This document shows positions 8,736 through 16,514 of a stretch of 45,785 bases of DNA, piece by piece. The position numbers and the translations under genes were made by a program. Each line of letters opens with the position of its first letter. Position 1 is the first letter of the stretch. The stretch spans positions 1 to 45,785 of the forward strand of contig NZ_PIOD01000009.1 of assembly GCF_003369565.1 (NCBI RefSeq), read 5' to 3'. The notes under the pieces were generated by a model that saw only the letters and a list, made by a program, of their open reading frames with translations, did not search any database and had not been told where the DNA came from. Origin of the DNA: Oceanobacillus chungangensis. GTDB taxonomy: Bacteria; Bacillota; Bacilli; Bacillales; Amphibacillaceae.

Positions 8736-10878
8736 CCCAATCTAATTGTTGTATAGCTCTGAACATACTGAGTTCATCATCTTGATCCTGAATGTCTTGT
8801 GATTCCACTATAGATTGAGTGTCCATCACCAAATCTTTCTTTTTCTTTCTTAATAATTCCCGTTGTAATTCTTTTTCCTGTCTTTGATTATCCCTTATTC
8901 CTCTTAACCGCTCAGCTTTACTTAAAGAGTCATCCTTTTCCATTTCAGTTTTCTTCTTTCCTTTACCAACAATCGTTTGAATATCGTCGTATAACTTCAT
9001 CTTTTCCTGCAATTCTTTTTCCTTAGTCTTACTATCCAATGACTCTTCATATTTGATTATCTGTTTGATTTCATCAATACCTCTATGTTGGTACTTGGTC
9101 AAATGTTCAAGCAATGTTAATTTATGAAATTCACCATCTTCATTGATGGTGTAAATGTAGGATAAGTCACGTGGATCATACCAGATTTTTATTTTTTTGC
9201 TACCATTAATCCTTGCTGACTGGTACCAATTGTTTTTAAGTGAATAATCCGAAGCATAAAGCATCTTCTTAAATCTAACTCCACGGGATGTTATAGAAGC
9301 TGAAAAATCGGTTGGTAGTAAGTGCATTTTCACCGTTTGCTCTGGTAGGAATCGGAGTTGTCCCTTCATGTTCTTCACTCCATAATCCCATATTTTAGAA
9401 GGGATTTTTTCTATTCCCTGTTCAATCATCATTTCATCCAGTACATACCCACTAAGTACATGATGATTATTATGAAAAAGCACGCATTTTATAAGAATTC
9501 TAGTAAACTCATCTATAGATAAGTTCGCTTTTAATCTATATTCTTCGTCACCTCTTTCTTTTGCATTCTTGCCATTTTTGACAATCCCATCAGCAAATGG
9601 TTTTACTTTTATATTTAATTGTGCAAATGCTTGTTCTATGACTCCTTTGTAGTCAGCTCGGTAAGGAGGAGCATTCAGAATTGAGATTCCTAAACCAGCA
9701 ATAGCATCTTCTACTTGTTTACCGTTTAACTCACCTCTATCTGCAAAGATTTTTTGTGGTACACAAGCCACGTCCCATTCATTCTTTTCTAGTGAGATAC
9801 CATACTGTTTGCAATACTCTTCTTTAGGTAACATTGCATTAGCAAGTGCTACCATGGTACCCGTATAAGAGTTAAATGACTCAAAAGTAACATTCAGGCC
9901 CACAATTTTTCTTGAAAAAATATCTATTATGCAAATAACTGTTGGCCTTCCAACAATTAGATTACGATCAACTGAAGAAACTAAATATATATCAAATTGA
10001 GTAGAATCTATTTGCCATAATGTTCCTGGGCCTACTCCTGCATCTTGTGTTGAATTTCCAATGATCGTACGATGATTTTGGAAATAGTTTCTTGCTCCAT
10101 TTCTATTAATTAATTCCTTCTTTGGATTATTAAACTTTTTATACCAATATAGGAACTGGGAATAAGTTGGAATTTTAGAAGGATCCTTAATCACTGTAAC
10201 TTCATTACCATTACCATCAACATTTGTTTCTGTGAAAAAGTCTTTTATTATTAATTCATAAGTTACTTTTAATGAGTTCTGTCTTCCATTGTAGTAATAG
10301 CGATTCAAACCGATTTTGAAGTATTTCTTGATTTTATCATCCACATTTACACCCTCTTGAGCTCCAGACTTTCTTGGCCGCCCTCTCTTTTTATCGCCAG
10401 CAATTCTTTTCTTTCCTTTTGATCCACATAAATTAAATGCAGGAAGCAACCCATTACGTATCTTTCCTCCCTTCCAATAACTCACAAGATAACTTTTTAC
10501 AGTGGAATAATTTATCTTATAGGATGTTTCAGCTAGTTTAATAGCATTTTCTCGATACCTGCTTTGGAATATCAAAACCTCAGAATCTACTTGTTGAAAT
10601 ACGAAATTCACAATATCCCAAGCACGATTTCTTCTTTCCTTTTCTGCGTCACTAAGTTCTTCTTCTACAACATTACGTATATATGGGTCATTTTCCAAAA
10701 TAACTATTTTTTCAGTTTGGTAATTAGCAACTAATTCATCTTTCTTCATCGCAAATGGCCATCTAATTTTATTCATATCTATTGCATATATAATAGAAGA
10801 AAGTCGATCACAATATACAATTCGAATTGTTTTTCCATCAAGATATTGTAATAACAAATTCTCTTTTAGTTCCAACAA
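8719..10878 (-). CDS. tnsB: TnsB DDE transposase
   Basis: About 719 residues. The catalytic RNase-H-fold triad is visible: Asp in WQIDST (about residue 291), Asp in FADRGE (about 380) and Glu in YKGVIEQ (about 415). It is preceded by a basic DNA-binding half (KKRGRPRK). TnsB cuts and joins the transposon 3' ends and binds repeats at both ends. The C-terminal tail is charged and acidic at its end, matching the TnsC-contacting tail of the family. Start choice: an AAGGAGG site overlaps the tnsA stop codon and directly abuts the first in-frame TTG at 10884. The TTG codons at 10878 (6 nt spacing) or 10875 (9 nt) are better starts. All catalytic residues are intact, unlike in TnsA. Confidence 0.93.
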   Translation of the reverse strand: MLELKENLLLQYLDGKTIRIVYCDRLSSIIYAIDMNKIRWPFAMKKDELVANYQTEKIVILENDPYIRNVVEEELSDAEKERRNRAWDIVNFVFQQVDSEVLIFQSRYRENAIKLAETSYKINYSTVKSYLVSYWKGGKIRNGLLPAFNLCGSKGKKRIAGDKKRGRPRKSGAQEGVNVDDKIKKYFKIGLNRYYYNGRQNSLKVTYELIIKDFFTETNVDGNGNEVTVIKDPSKIPTYSQFLYWYKKFNNPKKELINRNGARNYFQNHRTIIGNSTQDAGVGPGTLWQIDSTQFDIYLVSSVDRNLIVGRPTVICIIDIFSRKIVGLNVTFESFNSYTGTMVALANAMLPKEEYCKQYGISLEKNEWDVACVPQKIFADRGELNGKQVEDAIAGLGISILNAPPYRADYKGVIEQAFAQLNIKVKPFADGIVKNGKNAKERGDEEYRLKANLSIDEFTRILIKCVLFHNNHHVLSGYVLDEMMIEQGIEKIPSKIWDYGVKNMKGQLRFLPEQTVKMHLLPTDFSASITSRGVRFKKMLYASDYSLKNNWYQSARINGSKKIKIWYDPRDLSYIYTINEDGEFHKLTLLEHLTKYQHRGIDEIKQIIKYEESLDSKTKEKELQEKMKLYDDIQTIVGKGKKKTEMEKDDSLSKAERLRGIRDNQRQEKELQRELLRKKKKDLVMDTQSIVESQDIQDQDDELSMFRAIQQLDWDDDIE

Positions 10879-10889
10879 AATCAACCTCC

Positions 10890-11687
10890 TTACAGTATTA
10901 AATCTTTGACATTTGATGATAAATCTATCTTTTTTGTCATATCAACTGCTAGTTCCTTCTTTGCTATCAAATAACGAAAGAGAAACAAACCTGTACCCTT
11001 CTGTAATTCTTCCATTTTGTCAAACAATTTTAGTACCTCCCTTATTGGAAGTTCACCATTTTCTAAGAGCAACCTAAGCATTACTAATGAAAGCTCATCT
11101 TTATCTAACTCCCCTTCACTTCCCTCCAGCATAGTCTCTCTTATCCATTCAATATTTTTAGCTAATTGTCTAGGAAGTTGTTTCTCGGTTATTACCTTCC
11201 AATCAACCCCTTGTTGCTGCCAATACCTTCTTTCAATCTCCAGCTTTTCAAATGTTATTTTTCTATTAAGTTCGGTAGTATTTTTTATGGTTCTTGCTAC
11301 ATCCTGTTTCTCTCCATTAGCATCTTCTACAGTTAAGAGAAAGTTCGTGGTTAACACATACGGTTCTCCAGTGTCTTTATCAGTGAACTTATCAAACCGT
11401 AAATCTTCTTTATCATCAACTACCTCTTTAACATCTAATAGTGGAAAAGATTCTCTTATATCAATAACCCTCGAGTTAAATTCGAATAATAAAAAAGCTC
11501 TGTATTGATTATCAGAATGGAGGTGATGGATGCGTCTAGTTTTTAGTCCATAGATTCTTGAAACACGACCCTTTGAGCTGTAATTGTAAGTAAAATTCCA
11601 AGGGATATATTCCTTTCCACTCCCCTGACCTCTTCCTTCATTTAGAAACCTTTTGAGTTTTTCTTTAGTCCAAGTATTATTCGCCAT
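10890..11687 (-). CDS. tnsA: TnsA endonuclease-like transposase subunit, catalytic Asp replaced by Asn
   Basis: 265 residues, collinear with Tn7 TnsA. Shared features are EGRGQGSGKEYIPW near the start, HHL.SD, DIRESFPLL, and EKLEIERRYWQQ at about 148-158. Tn7 TnsA cuts the transposon 5' ends with Glu63, Asp114 and Lys132. Here Glu69 (LLFEF) and Lys135 (ARTIKN) are present. The residue aligned with Asp114 is Asn115: VLTTNFLL replaces the usual TTDFL, and the codon AAC is one change from GAC. This is expected to block or weaken 5' cleavage. It is the first gene of tnsABCD, with AAAGGATG upstream of the ATG. The C-terminal TnsC/DNA-binding region appears intact, so the protein may still have a structural role. 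Confidence 0.92.
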   Translation of the reverse strand: MANNTWTKEKLKRFLNEGRGQGSGKEYIPWNFTYNYSSKGRVSRIYGLKTRRIHHLHSDNQYRAFLLFEFNSRVIDIRESFPLLDVKEVVDDKEDLRFDKFTDKDTGEPYVLTTNFLLTVEDANGEKQDVARTIKNTTELNRKITFEKLEIERRYWQQQGVDWKVITEKQLPRQLAKNIEWIRETMLEGSEGELDKDELSLVMLRLLLENGELPIREVLKLFDKMEELQKGTGLFLFRYLIAKKELAVDMTKKIDLSSNVKDLIL

Positions 11688-11723
11688 TCATCTTTACATC
11701 CTTTATTTAAAGGGCAACAAAAA

Positions 11724-11801
11724 ACCACAGCCTCTTAGTCATTTCATTTCCTGAAGTCAAAAACCCTCGTTTTTTTTCAGTACAGACTAAGAAATTGTGG
11801 T
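11724..11801 (-). terminator. Terminator of the resolvase gene
   Basis: A 17-nt arm overlapping the end of the resolvase gene (11785-11801) pairs with 11724-11740 with three mismatches. On the minus strand it is followed by TTTTTTG. It separates the resolvase from tnsA, although the tns promoter must lie within or just before it. A weak TTGACT-N17-TAAGAG can be read inside the loop and second arm. Confidence 0.5.
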
Positions 11802-12401
11802 AATTTCTTCATTATTAAATTTTTGTTCATTCATTTTAGGACTCCCTTCTATCTGCTTAACCTTCCGATAAAATGATGTTCGGCTTATATCTAATTTATT
11901 GTAAGTAGCGACTGCTGTTTGTTTACCTACTTTCCAATGTTTGTACTCCCGCATAAAATTCTCATCTATTTGGATTGACGGTCTCCCGAATGTCACTCCT
12001 TTTTCTTTAGCAATTGCAATTCCTTCTAACTGACGTTGCTTAATACTATCACGTTCAAGTTCATATAAAGCTCCAAATATTGTACATATAAACTTGCCCT
12101 GTGGAGTAGAAGTATCAATGTTTTCCTTTAAACTGACAACCTCAATGCCTCTATCAGTTAAGTCATTAACAATCTCCAGGAAATCCTTTGTATTACGAGC
12201 CAACCTCGAAATAGATTCAATTATTAATACGTCTCCTTCCCGTATAAAGTTCAACATCTCCTGTAACTTTGGTCGATTCGTATCCTTCCCACTTAATTTA
12301 TCCAAGAATATCTTTTCAACATTCTGTTCTTCCAAGGCTTTTATTTGCCTTGCTTCATTCTGACTCTGGGAAGAAATTCTACAATAACCTATTTTTATCA
12401 T
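11787..12401 (-). CDS. Small serine recombinase (resolvase/invertase family)
   Basis: 204 residues. The N-terminal catalytic domain has the nucleophile Ser10 in YCRIS and the family motifs LSGKDTNRP, IIESISRLARN and GKFICTIFGALYELERD. A C-terminal helix-turn-helix follows (ATYNKLDISRTSFYRKV). It is the length of Tn3/Gin-type resolvases and invertases. These act at a nearby res site or inversion site through a 2-bp staggered cut. It lies directly upstream of tnsA in the same direction. Tn7 itself has no resolvase, while Tn5053-type elements carry one (TniR) to resolve cointegrates, which fits the altered TnsA active site. The res site is likely in the 12.40-12.55 kb intergenic DNA. Confidence 0.92.
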   Translation of the reverse strand: MIKIGYCRISSQSQNEARQIKALEEQNVEKIFLDKLSGKDTNRPKLQEMLNFIREGDVLIIESISRLARNTKDFLEIVNDLTDRGIEVVSLKENIDTSTPQGKFICTIFGALYELERDSIKQRQLEGIAIAKEKGVTFGRPSIQIDENFMREYKHWKVGKQTAVATYNKLDISRTSFYRKVKQIEGSPKMNEQKFNNEEITTIS

Positions 12402-12421
12402 AATCCCCTCCTACCGAATGT

Positions 12422-12547
12422 GCGTTTGCAAATTTAATTATAAACCGTTTCAAAATGTATGTGAAGGGCCTGAAACATTCCAAAAGTAACAAAGTGAGGT
12501 TTTGGAACAATATTTTGCACATTCCCATAAAGTATACATAAGGAACA
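12422..12547. repeat. Repeat-rich candidate transposon right end and res site
   Basis: The gene-free DNA upstream of the resolvase holds two direct 21-bp units of the form AYAAAGT-N8-GGAACA at 12489-12509 and 12527-12547, 38 bp apart. It also holds GGAATGT-like cores read on the minus strand, and two CGTTT-N-CAAA-like direct repeats near 12423 and 12446. In Tn7 the right end lies just upstream of tnsA, so TnsB sites are expected here; a serine resolvase would need a res site here too. Which repeats belong to which protein cannot be decided by eye, and no exact terminus or target duplication is identified. Confidence 0.4.
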
Positions 12548-12643
12548 GTAGATTATAAGTTATTTAGAAACTTTATGTAGGAAAGAAATTTGCTTTACTA
12601 AAATAAAAGGCCACAGTTAGTTAGCCACCAAAATACATAAACG

Positions 12644-12820
12644 CTACCTTGATTTATACCAGTAGGCAATAAGGCAACATTTGAGTTTTTTTATTTTCCA
12701 ACCAGAGGGATACCACTTATGAAAAGTTCCATCCTCATTTTTAATATCCGTAATAGGTCGTTATTTAACTAATTCAAGTTGATTAAATAATAGTTCAATA
12801 TCCTGTGTTAATGATGCCAT
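12644..12820 (-). pseudogene. Small ORF broken by an in-frame stop
   Basis: A good ribosome binding site (AAAGGTG, 6 nt spacing) precedes an ATG at 12820. It opens 19 codons (MASLTQDIELLFNQLELVK), then TAA, then continues in the same frame for 38 more coding-like codons (RPITDIKNEDGTFHKWYPSG...) to a TAG. This looks like a 58-residue protein disabled by one nonsense change. A short functional peptide with a chance extension is the alternative. Confidence 0.35.
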
Positions 12821-12872
12821 TTTTTCACCTTTATGTCTCTTTAATCTCTTTATCTTGTTTCAATTCTCACAC

Positions 12873-12919
12873 ATAAGCAAAAACACCTACACTTTAGTGA
12901 GTAGGTGTTTCATGCTTAT
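12873..12919 (-). terminator. Terminator after the 280-residue membrane protein gene
   Basis: ATAAGCA...ACACCTAC (12873-12890) pairs with GTAGGTGT...TGCTTAT (12901-12919) around a 10-nt loop. On the minus strand the inner stem is followed by TTTTTGC. It is symmetrical enough to work in both directions. Confidence 0.7.
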
Positions 12920-12979
12920 CCTTACAAGGCTTTACCCTCTAGCTAGCAGGTCCTATAACCCAAACTAGCTATTCCCAGA

Positions 12980-13822
12980 TTAATCATAGATATAATCCTT
13001 TGAAACTGGCATAATTCTTGCTTCTCCAAATAATGGATCATATTCTAAATATAATAGTTTTTTAATCTTTCTTCCTAGAATACTTTGGTATCTTATTTCT
13101 ATAATAGAATGTAATTCTTTCACATTGTTTTCAAATGAAAATAAAAGATTAACTTTATTTGTTTCTTCAGAAATACCCAGATCAAATTCCGTAAAAATCA
13201 TCCACGGTTCATTTTTTTTATTCCCGTTTTCATTGAATGTAAAATTAGAATAACTAACCTTATCATAAAAATTATCAATATTTTCCTCTTTAATTTGTTT
13301 TAAATCAGAAAGTCCTTCTACACTATCTAATTCATACCAAAATAATTCAACATTTACTGCGGGTCCTAACCCAATATTCTTTATACTTATAGTTTTATAA
13401 TTAGAAATATGCTGTTGATGTAAGGACCATCCATGATTTATTAGATAACCATTTTCATCCCTTTCAACTGTTCTATCATATGTTCTTAATCTTTCTTTTT
13501 CATCTATCTCGCCAATAAATGGATTTACCGCAATAACTGGTTTGAATTGGTGCTGAGTTAAATCTTTATTGATTTTATTCAATTTATTATTTTGTAACAA
13601 AGCTAATGTACCTAACGATAAGGTTCCAAGGAATGTCAAAAATGCAATAAAGTAACTAATTATATCCCCCGCAGACCATACTGATTCAAAAAATGAGTTC
13701 ACTGCAGGAATCTTAAATAAGATATGTATTATCAAAATTGGTAATAAGAAAATTACTAATATCAATAGCAAGACTTTCCCCTTTTTTACCCTTCTAAAAT
13801 AACTTAATAAATTATCCTCCAA
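12980..13822 (-). CDS. Membrane protein of unknown function (two N-terminal TM segments)
   Basis: 280 residues starting at a TTG with GGGGGG 8 nt upstream. Transmembrane segments lie at about residues 18-40 and 52-77, followed by a 200-residue soluble domain rich in beta-strand patterns (KPVIAVNPFIGEID, TISIKNIGLGPAVNVELFW). The stretch NIGLGPAVNV resembles the immunoglobulin-like fold often seen after two TM helices in hypothetical proteins encoded near defence and phage genes. It is followed by a strong terminator. No catalytic residues are recognised. Confidence 0.7.
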   Translation of the reverse strand: MEDNLLSYFRRVKKGKVLLLILVIFLLPILIIHILFKIPAVNSFFESVWSAGDIISYFIAFLTFLGTLSLGTLALLQNNKLNKINKDLTQHQFKPVIAVNPFIGEIDEKERLRTYDRTVERDENGYLINHGWSLHQQHISNYKTISIKNIGLGPAVNVELFWYELDSVEGLSDLKQIKEENIDNFYDKVSYSNFTFNENGNKKNEPWMIFTEFDLGISEETNKVNLLFSFENNVKELHSIIEIRYQSILGRKIKKLLYLEYDPLFGEARIMPVSKDYIYD

Positions 13823-14052
13823 TATTATCCCCCCTAAACTGTTGCAAATGTTCTATGTTCAATTAATTTAGAATTTCTCACGCTTCCATTGATTTTATCT
13901 TATTATACCATTGATAATATATGAATATTGCAAAATAACTCATATAAAAGGAAAGAGTAATATTCACAAAGTGACCCATAATAACCATAAATAGATATGT
14001 TGATTTAACAACATTCCTTTGTTTACAAAACTGGCTTTTGTAAAGTAATCAT

Positions 14053-14823
14053 TTATATATACTCTTTATATTTTTCTCTGTAAATTTCTTTCGCTTCTTT
14101 TATAATTTTTTTTTGCAAAGGAAACGTAATGGAATATATAGCTAATAATAAAGACACTATACTAATGCTATTAGAGAAATTTACCCAATCTTGTCCCTTG
14201 GCCCAATCAGAAAATATTCCAAGAGTTTTTACATGATCACCTTCTGGATATTTAGTAAAAAACACCAGCCAATAAAAAATAAATAAGAAGTACGCAATAA
14301 TATTTATCAAGCTAATATTGTAATATATTATTTGTTTATCAAAAGCAATATATTTTGATAGTTTTTTTCGAGCTATTGGATTTATTTGCTCTCTTTGCTC
14401 TACTTCGTTTATCTTTTCATATGGAAACATCTTCTTGAGTCCCCAGAAATATATGGCATTCATCACGTAGTAAACAAAAATTGCTAGTACATTTATATAC
14501 GCTAATATTGTAATTATTAAAACGGAACTAACAATTATTGAGTTATCTATTAAAGAAACCAATAAAAGTAGCGAAAACGATAGCAACATCAGATACAACA
14601 ATGCAATATACCCAAAAGGATACCTACGTTTCTTCTTTTTATTTGTACTAACAACTAAATAAATAGTAGTAAACAATATTGGTAATAAGAATAACGGAGA
14701 AATTAAATTATAAGAAAATAAAAAAATAATAGTAAATAATCCAGATAAAAAAGTAAATATAAACATTAGGGCTTCTTTGTTATTCAATTTTCCTAGCTCT
14801 GTTAATCTATACGCTCTCTTCAT
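14053..14823 (-). CDS. Polytopic membrane protein, unknown function
   Basis: 256 residues, mostly hydrophobic. There are about six membrane segments (around 18-36, 40-57, 70-90, 93-117, 166-189 and 215-236), with a short cytoplasmic loop near 125-160. The end is Lys/Glu-rich. The ATG has AAGGTG upstream. It lies 66 bp downstream of the 163-residue gene in the same direction, so the two are probably co-transcribed. I do not recognise the family. Confidence 0.65.
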   Translation of the reverse strand: MKRAYRLTELGKLNNKEALMFIFTFLSGLFTIIFLFSYNLISPLFLLPILFTTIYLVVSTNKKKKRRYPFGYIALLYLMLLSFSLLLLVSLIDNSIIVSSVLIITILAYINVLAIFVYYVMNAIYFWGLKKMFPYEKINEVEQREQINPIARKKLSKYIAFDKQIIYYNISLINIIAYFLFIFYWLVFFTKYPEGDHVKTLGIFSDWAKGQDWVNFSNSISIVSLLLAIYSITFPLQKKIIKEAKEIYREKYKEYI

Positions 14824-14889
14824 ATGTACACCTTCTTCCCTCCAGCTCGATTTTTTCTCTCTTTCAACCCTTGAAAAAAGGAATAAAGA

Positions 14890-15381
14890 CTATTCATCAT
14901 TCGATTTCTTATAACCAAAAAGAATATTACCTATATCATTCCTTTTGTCTTTTGTTCTAAATTTCCTTTTCCACCATGAGTTTATTATCTTTGGATTTTC
15001 AATGTCCTTCTTCATTTCTTCTATTAAATCAAGATAAATTTCTCTTCCTTCATCAACTTCAAAATCTATACCCTTTTTCTCGCAAATTGAGAGTTTCTCT
15101 ATAACTTTACTTGAACCATATAATATAACTAAATTTTTCATATAAAAGTAATTTCTATTAATCTCTCCCTTATCGTTGGCCATTAATCTCTGATAGTGTG
15201 ACTTATTAAAATCAAGTAACGAATTTACAAAATCTGCATAATACTGTCCCTTTTTATCCGCAATTTTCATCAGAACTTCTTTATTTTTTGTAAGGATAGT
15301 ATTAAGGTAAGCACCAAGTACCAACGTAAAAATTGAAACAATCCAAATATTATCGCCGCTCCAAGTAATTACTTCGTTCAT
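14890..15381 (-). CDS. Single-pass membrane protein, unknown function
   Basis: 163 residues. One N-terminal membrane segment (about 12-30) is followed by a soluble helical, charged domain that ends in a Lys/Arg-rich tail. It is the upstream partner of the 256-residue polytopic protein. A small one-TM protein with a helical cytoplasmic domain next to a polytopic protein suggests a membrane complex. Nothing identifies its job. Confidence 0.6.
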   Translation of the reverse strand: MNEVITWSGDNIWIVSIFTLVLGAYLNTILTKNKEVLMKIADKKGQYYADFVNSLLDFNKSHYQRLMANDKGEINRNYFYMKNLVILYGSSKVIEKLSICEKKGIDFEVDEGREIYLDLIEEMKKDIENPKIINSWWKRKFRTKDKRNDIGNILFGYKKSNDE

Positions 15382-15594
15382 AATCTTACTCCCTTTCTTC
15401 CTGCTTCCTTATTTAAAGACTTCAGCTTCCCTTTAGAAAACTAATTTTTTTACTTTTTTTGTCTACCATTTAGGGAAATATTTCTTACGGAATGGATTCC
15501 TACAACATAAGTATCCTTATCCGTTCATTATAACTTAGGTTCTCAGAAAAAGGGATATGTTCAATGGTTCTATAACTCTAAGTTATGTAGAAAG

Positions 15595-15726
15595 TTTTGG
15601 TGGAAAATCAAAAAAATTTACAACTAAAATTTAAGATAGGGTCAGAAAATCCCTCATCATAACTTTTAAAGTTAATTTTGTCCACCAAAAATATAAAATG
15701 CTCGTTTCATATTTTTGTGAAACGAG
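15595..15726. repeat. Two inverted repeats in a gene-free stretch (15.38-15.94 kb)
   Basis: TTTTGGTGGA (15595-15604) pairs with TCCACCAAAA (15681-15690). A second perfect pair, CTCGTTTCA (15701-15709) and TGAAACGAG (15718-15726), surrounds an 8-nt loop. The second repeats the TGAAACGAG core of the six iterons at 21.8-22.7 kb, placed head to head. It may be a distant binding site for the same protein, or a terminator-like hairpin by chance. The rest of this 560-bp gap shows no gene. Confidence 0.45.
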
Positions 15727-15825
15727 TAAATGAATTTACATTATATGAGTATACAAGATGGGAATTTTGGCAACTTGATAAGGCTACTATTTTTTTATAA
15801 TATGATTTATGATTATCAACAAAAC

Positions 15826-15855
15826 AAAAAACCACAAAATTAACTTGTGGTTTTT
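15826..15855 (-). terminator. Terminator after the 104-residue gene
   Basis: AAAACCACAA pairs with TTGTGGTTTT around a 7-nt loop. On the minus strand it is followed by TTTTTTG. It lies about 90 bp past the stop at 15944. A second hairpin, AAATACCAT/ATGGTATTT at 15898-15932, sits between them. Confidence 0.75.
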
Positions 15856-15943
15856 ACTTTACTGCAGTTTCTCATGTGAATTTACGAAGATACAAAAAAA
15901 TACCATCTCAATAACTATACAGTATGGTATTTAAAAAACTTCC

Positions 15944-16258
15944 TTAATTCCACTCCTCGAAAGTAAATATGCAGCAGTCTTCACTCTCGAAAATTTCATC
16001 AATTCTTGGTTTCTCATCAATACCATTTTTCTTTTGGTCTTGTTCGGCTAATTCTAACGCTATTTCCATAATTTCTTTAGGTGCTTCGTTAACCCTTGAA
16101 AACTCAAGTATTTCATCAAATCCAAAAATTCTTGTAATGAATTGTCTTGGTAAACCATTAATACCTGACCAATTTGTTACAAATCCTATTCCGTCTTTGT
16201 AAATAACAACTCCAGATTCATAACCATTTAACTCTTGTAAACACTTTACTTTTAACAT
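15944..16258 (-). CDS. Small acidic hypothetical protein
   Basis: 104 residues with a strong AGGAGG 8 nt before the ATG. The sequence is acidic and soluble, and its second half is helical (EIMEIALELAEQDQKK). A Cys-Cys pair lies near the C-terminus. It has its own gene-free upstream region and downstream terminator, so it is a single-gene unit. Family not recognised. Confidence 0.65.
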   Translation of the reverse strand: MLKVKCLQELNGYESGVVIYKDGIGFVTNWSGINGLPRQFITRIFGFDEILEFSRVNEAPKEIMEIALELAEQDQKKNGIDEKPRIDEIFESEDCCIFTFEEWN

Positions 16259-16514
16259 ATTTTTCTTCCTCCTAGGATTAAGTTTTTTTATTCATTTTTT
16301 GGTCTTACCTCCCTTTATGCTATAATTCTTTTACACATCGGGAAGTAAATCCACAACTCACTAGCTTTTGTACATCCATGATTGTTCTAATATATTCATG
16401 ATAAAAATTCCTTTGTTTCACAACCATAATCAGTTATCTAAATTAAGTTTTTTGTGAAAAATACTGTCTAGTTGTCAAAGAACAATATTTTGTAACTTAA
16501 CTAAAGAACTCATT

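Noticed and set aside
11017..11508. A 163-codon plus-strand reading inside tnsA.
   Set aside because: Antisense shadow of a well-supported gene; Ser/Leu-rich composition typical of reversed coding DNA.
5731..11687. The Tn7-like genes as a CRISPR-associated transposon.
   Set aside because: No Cas effector, CRISPR repeat or guide-like array is seen, and TnsD is the long site-specific type.
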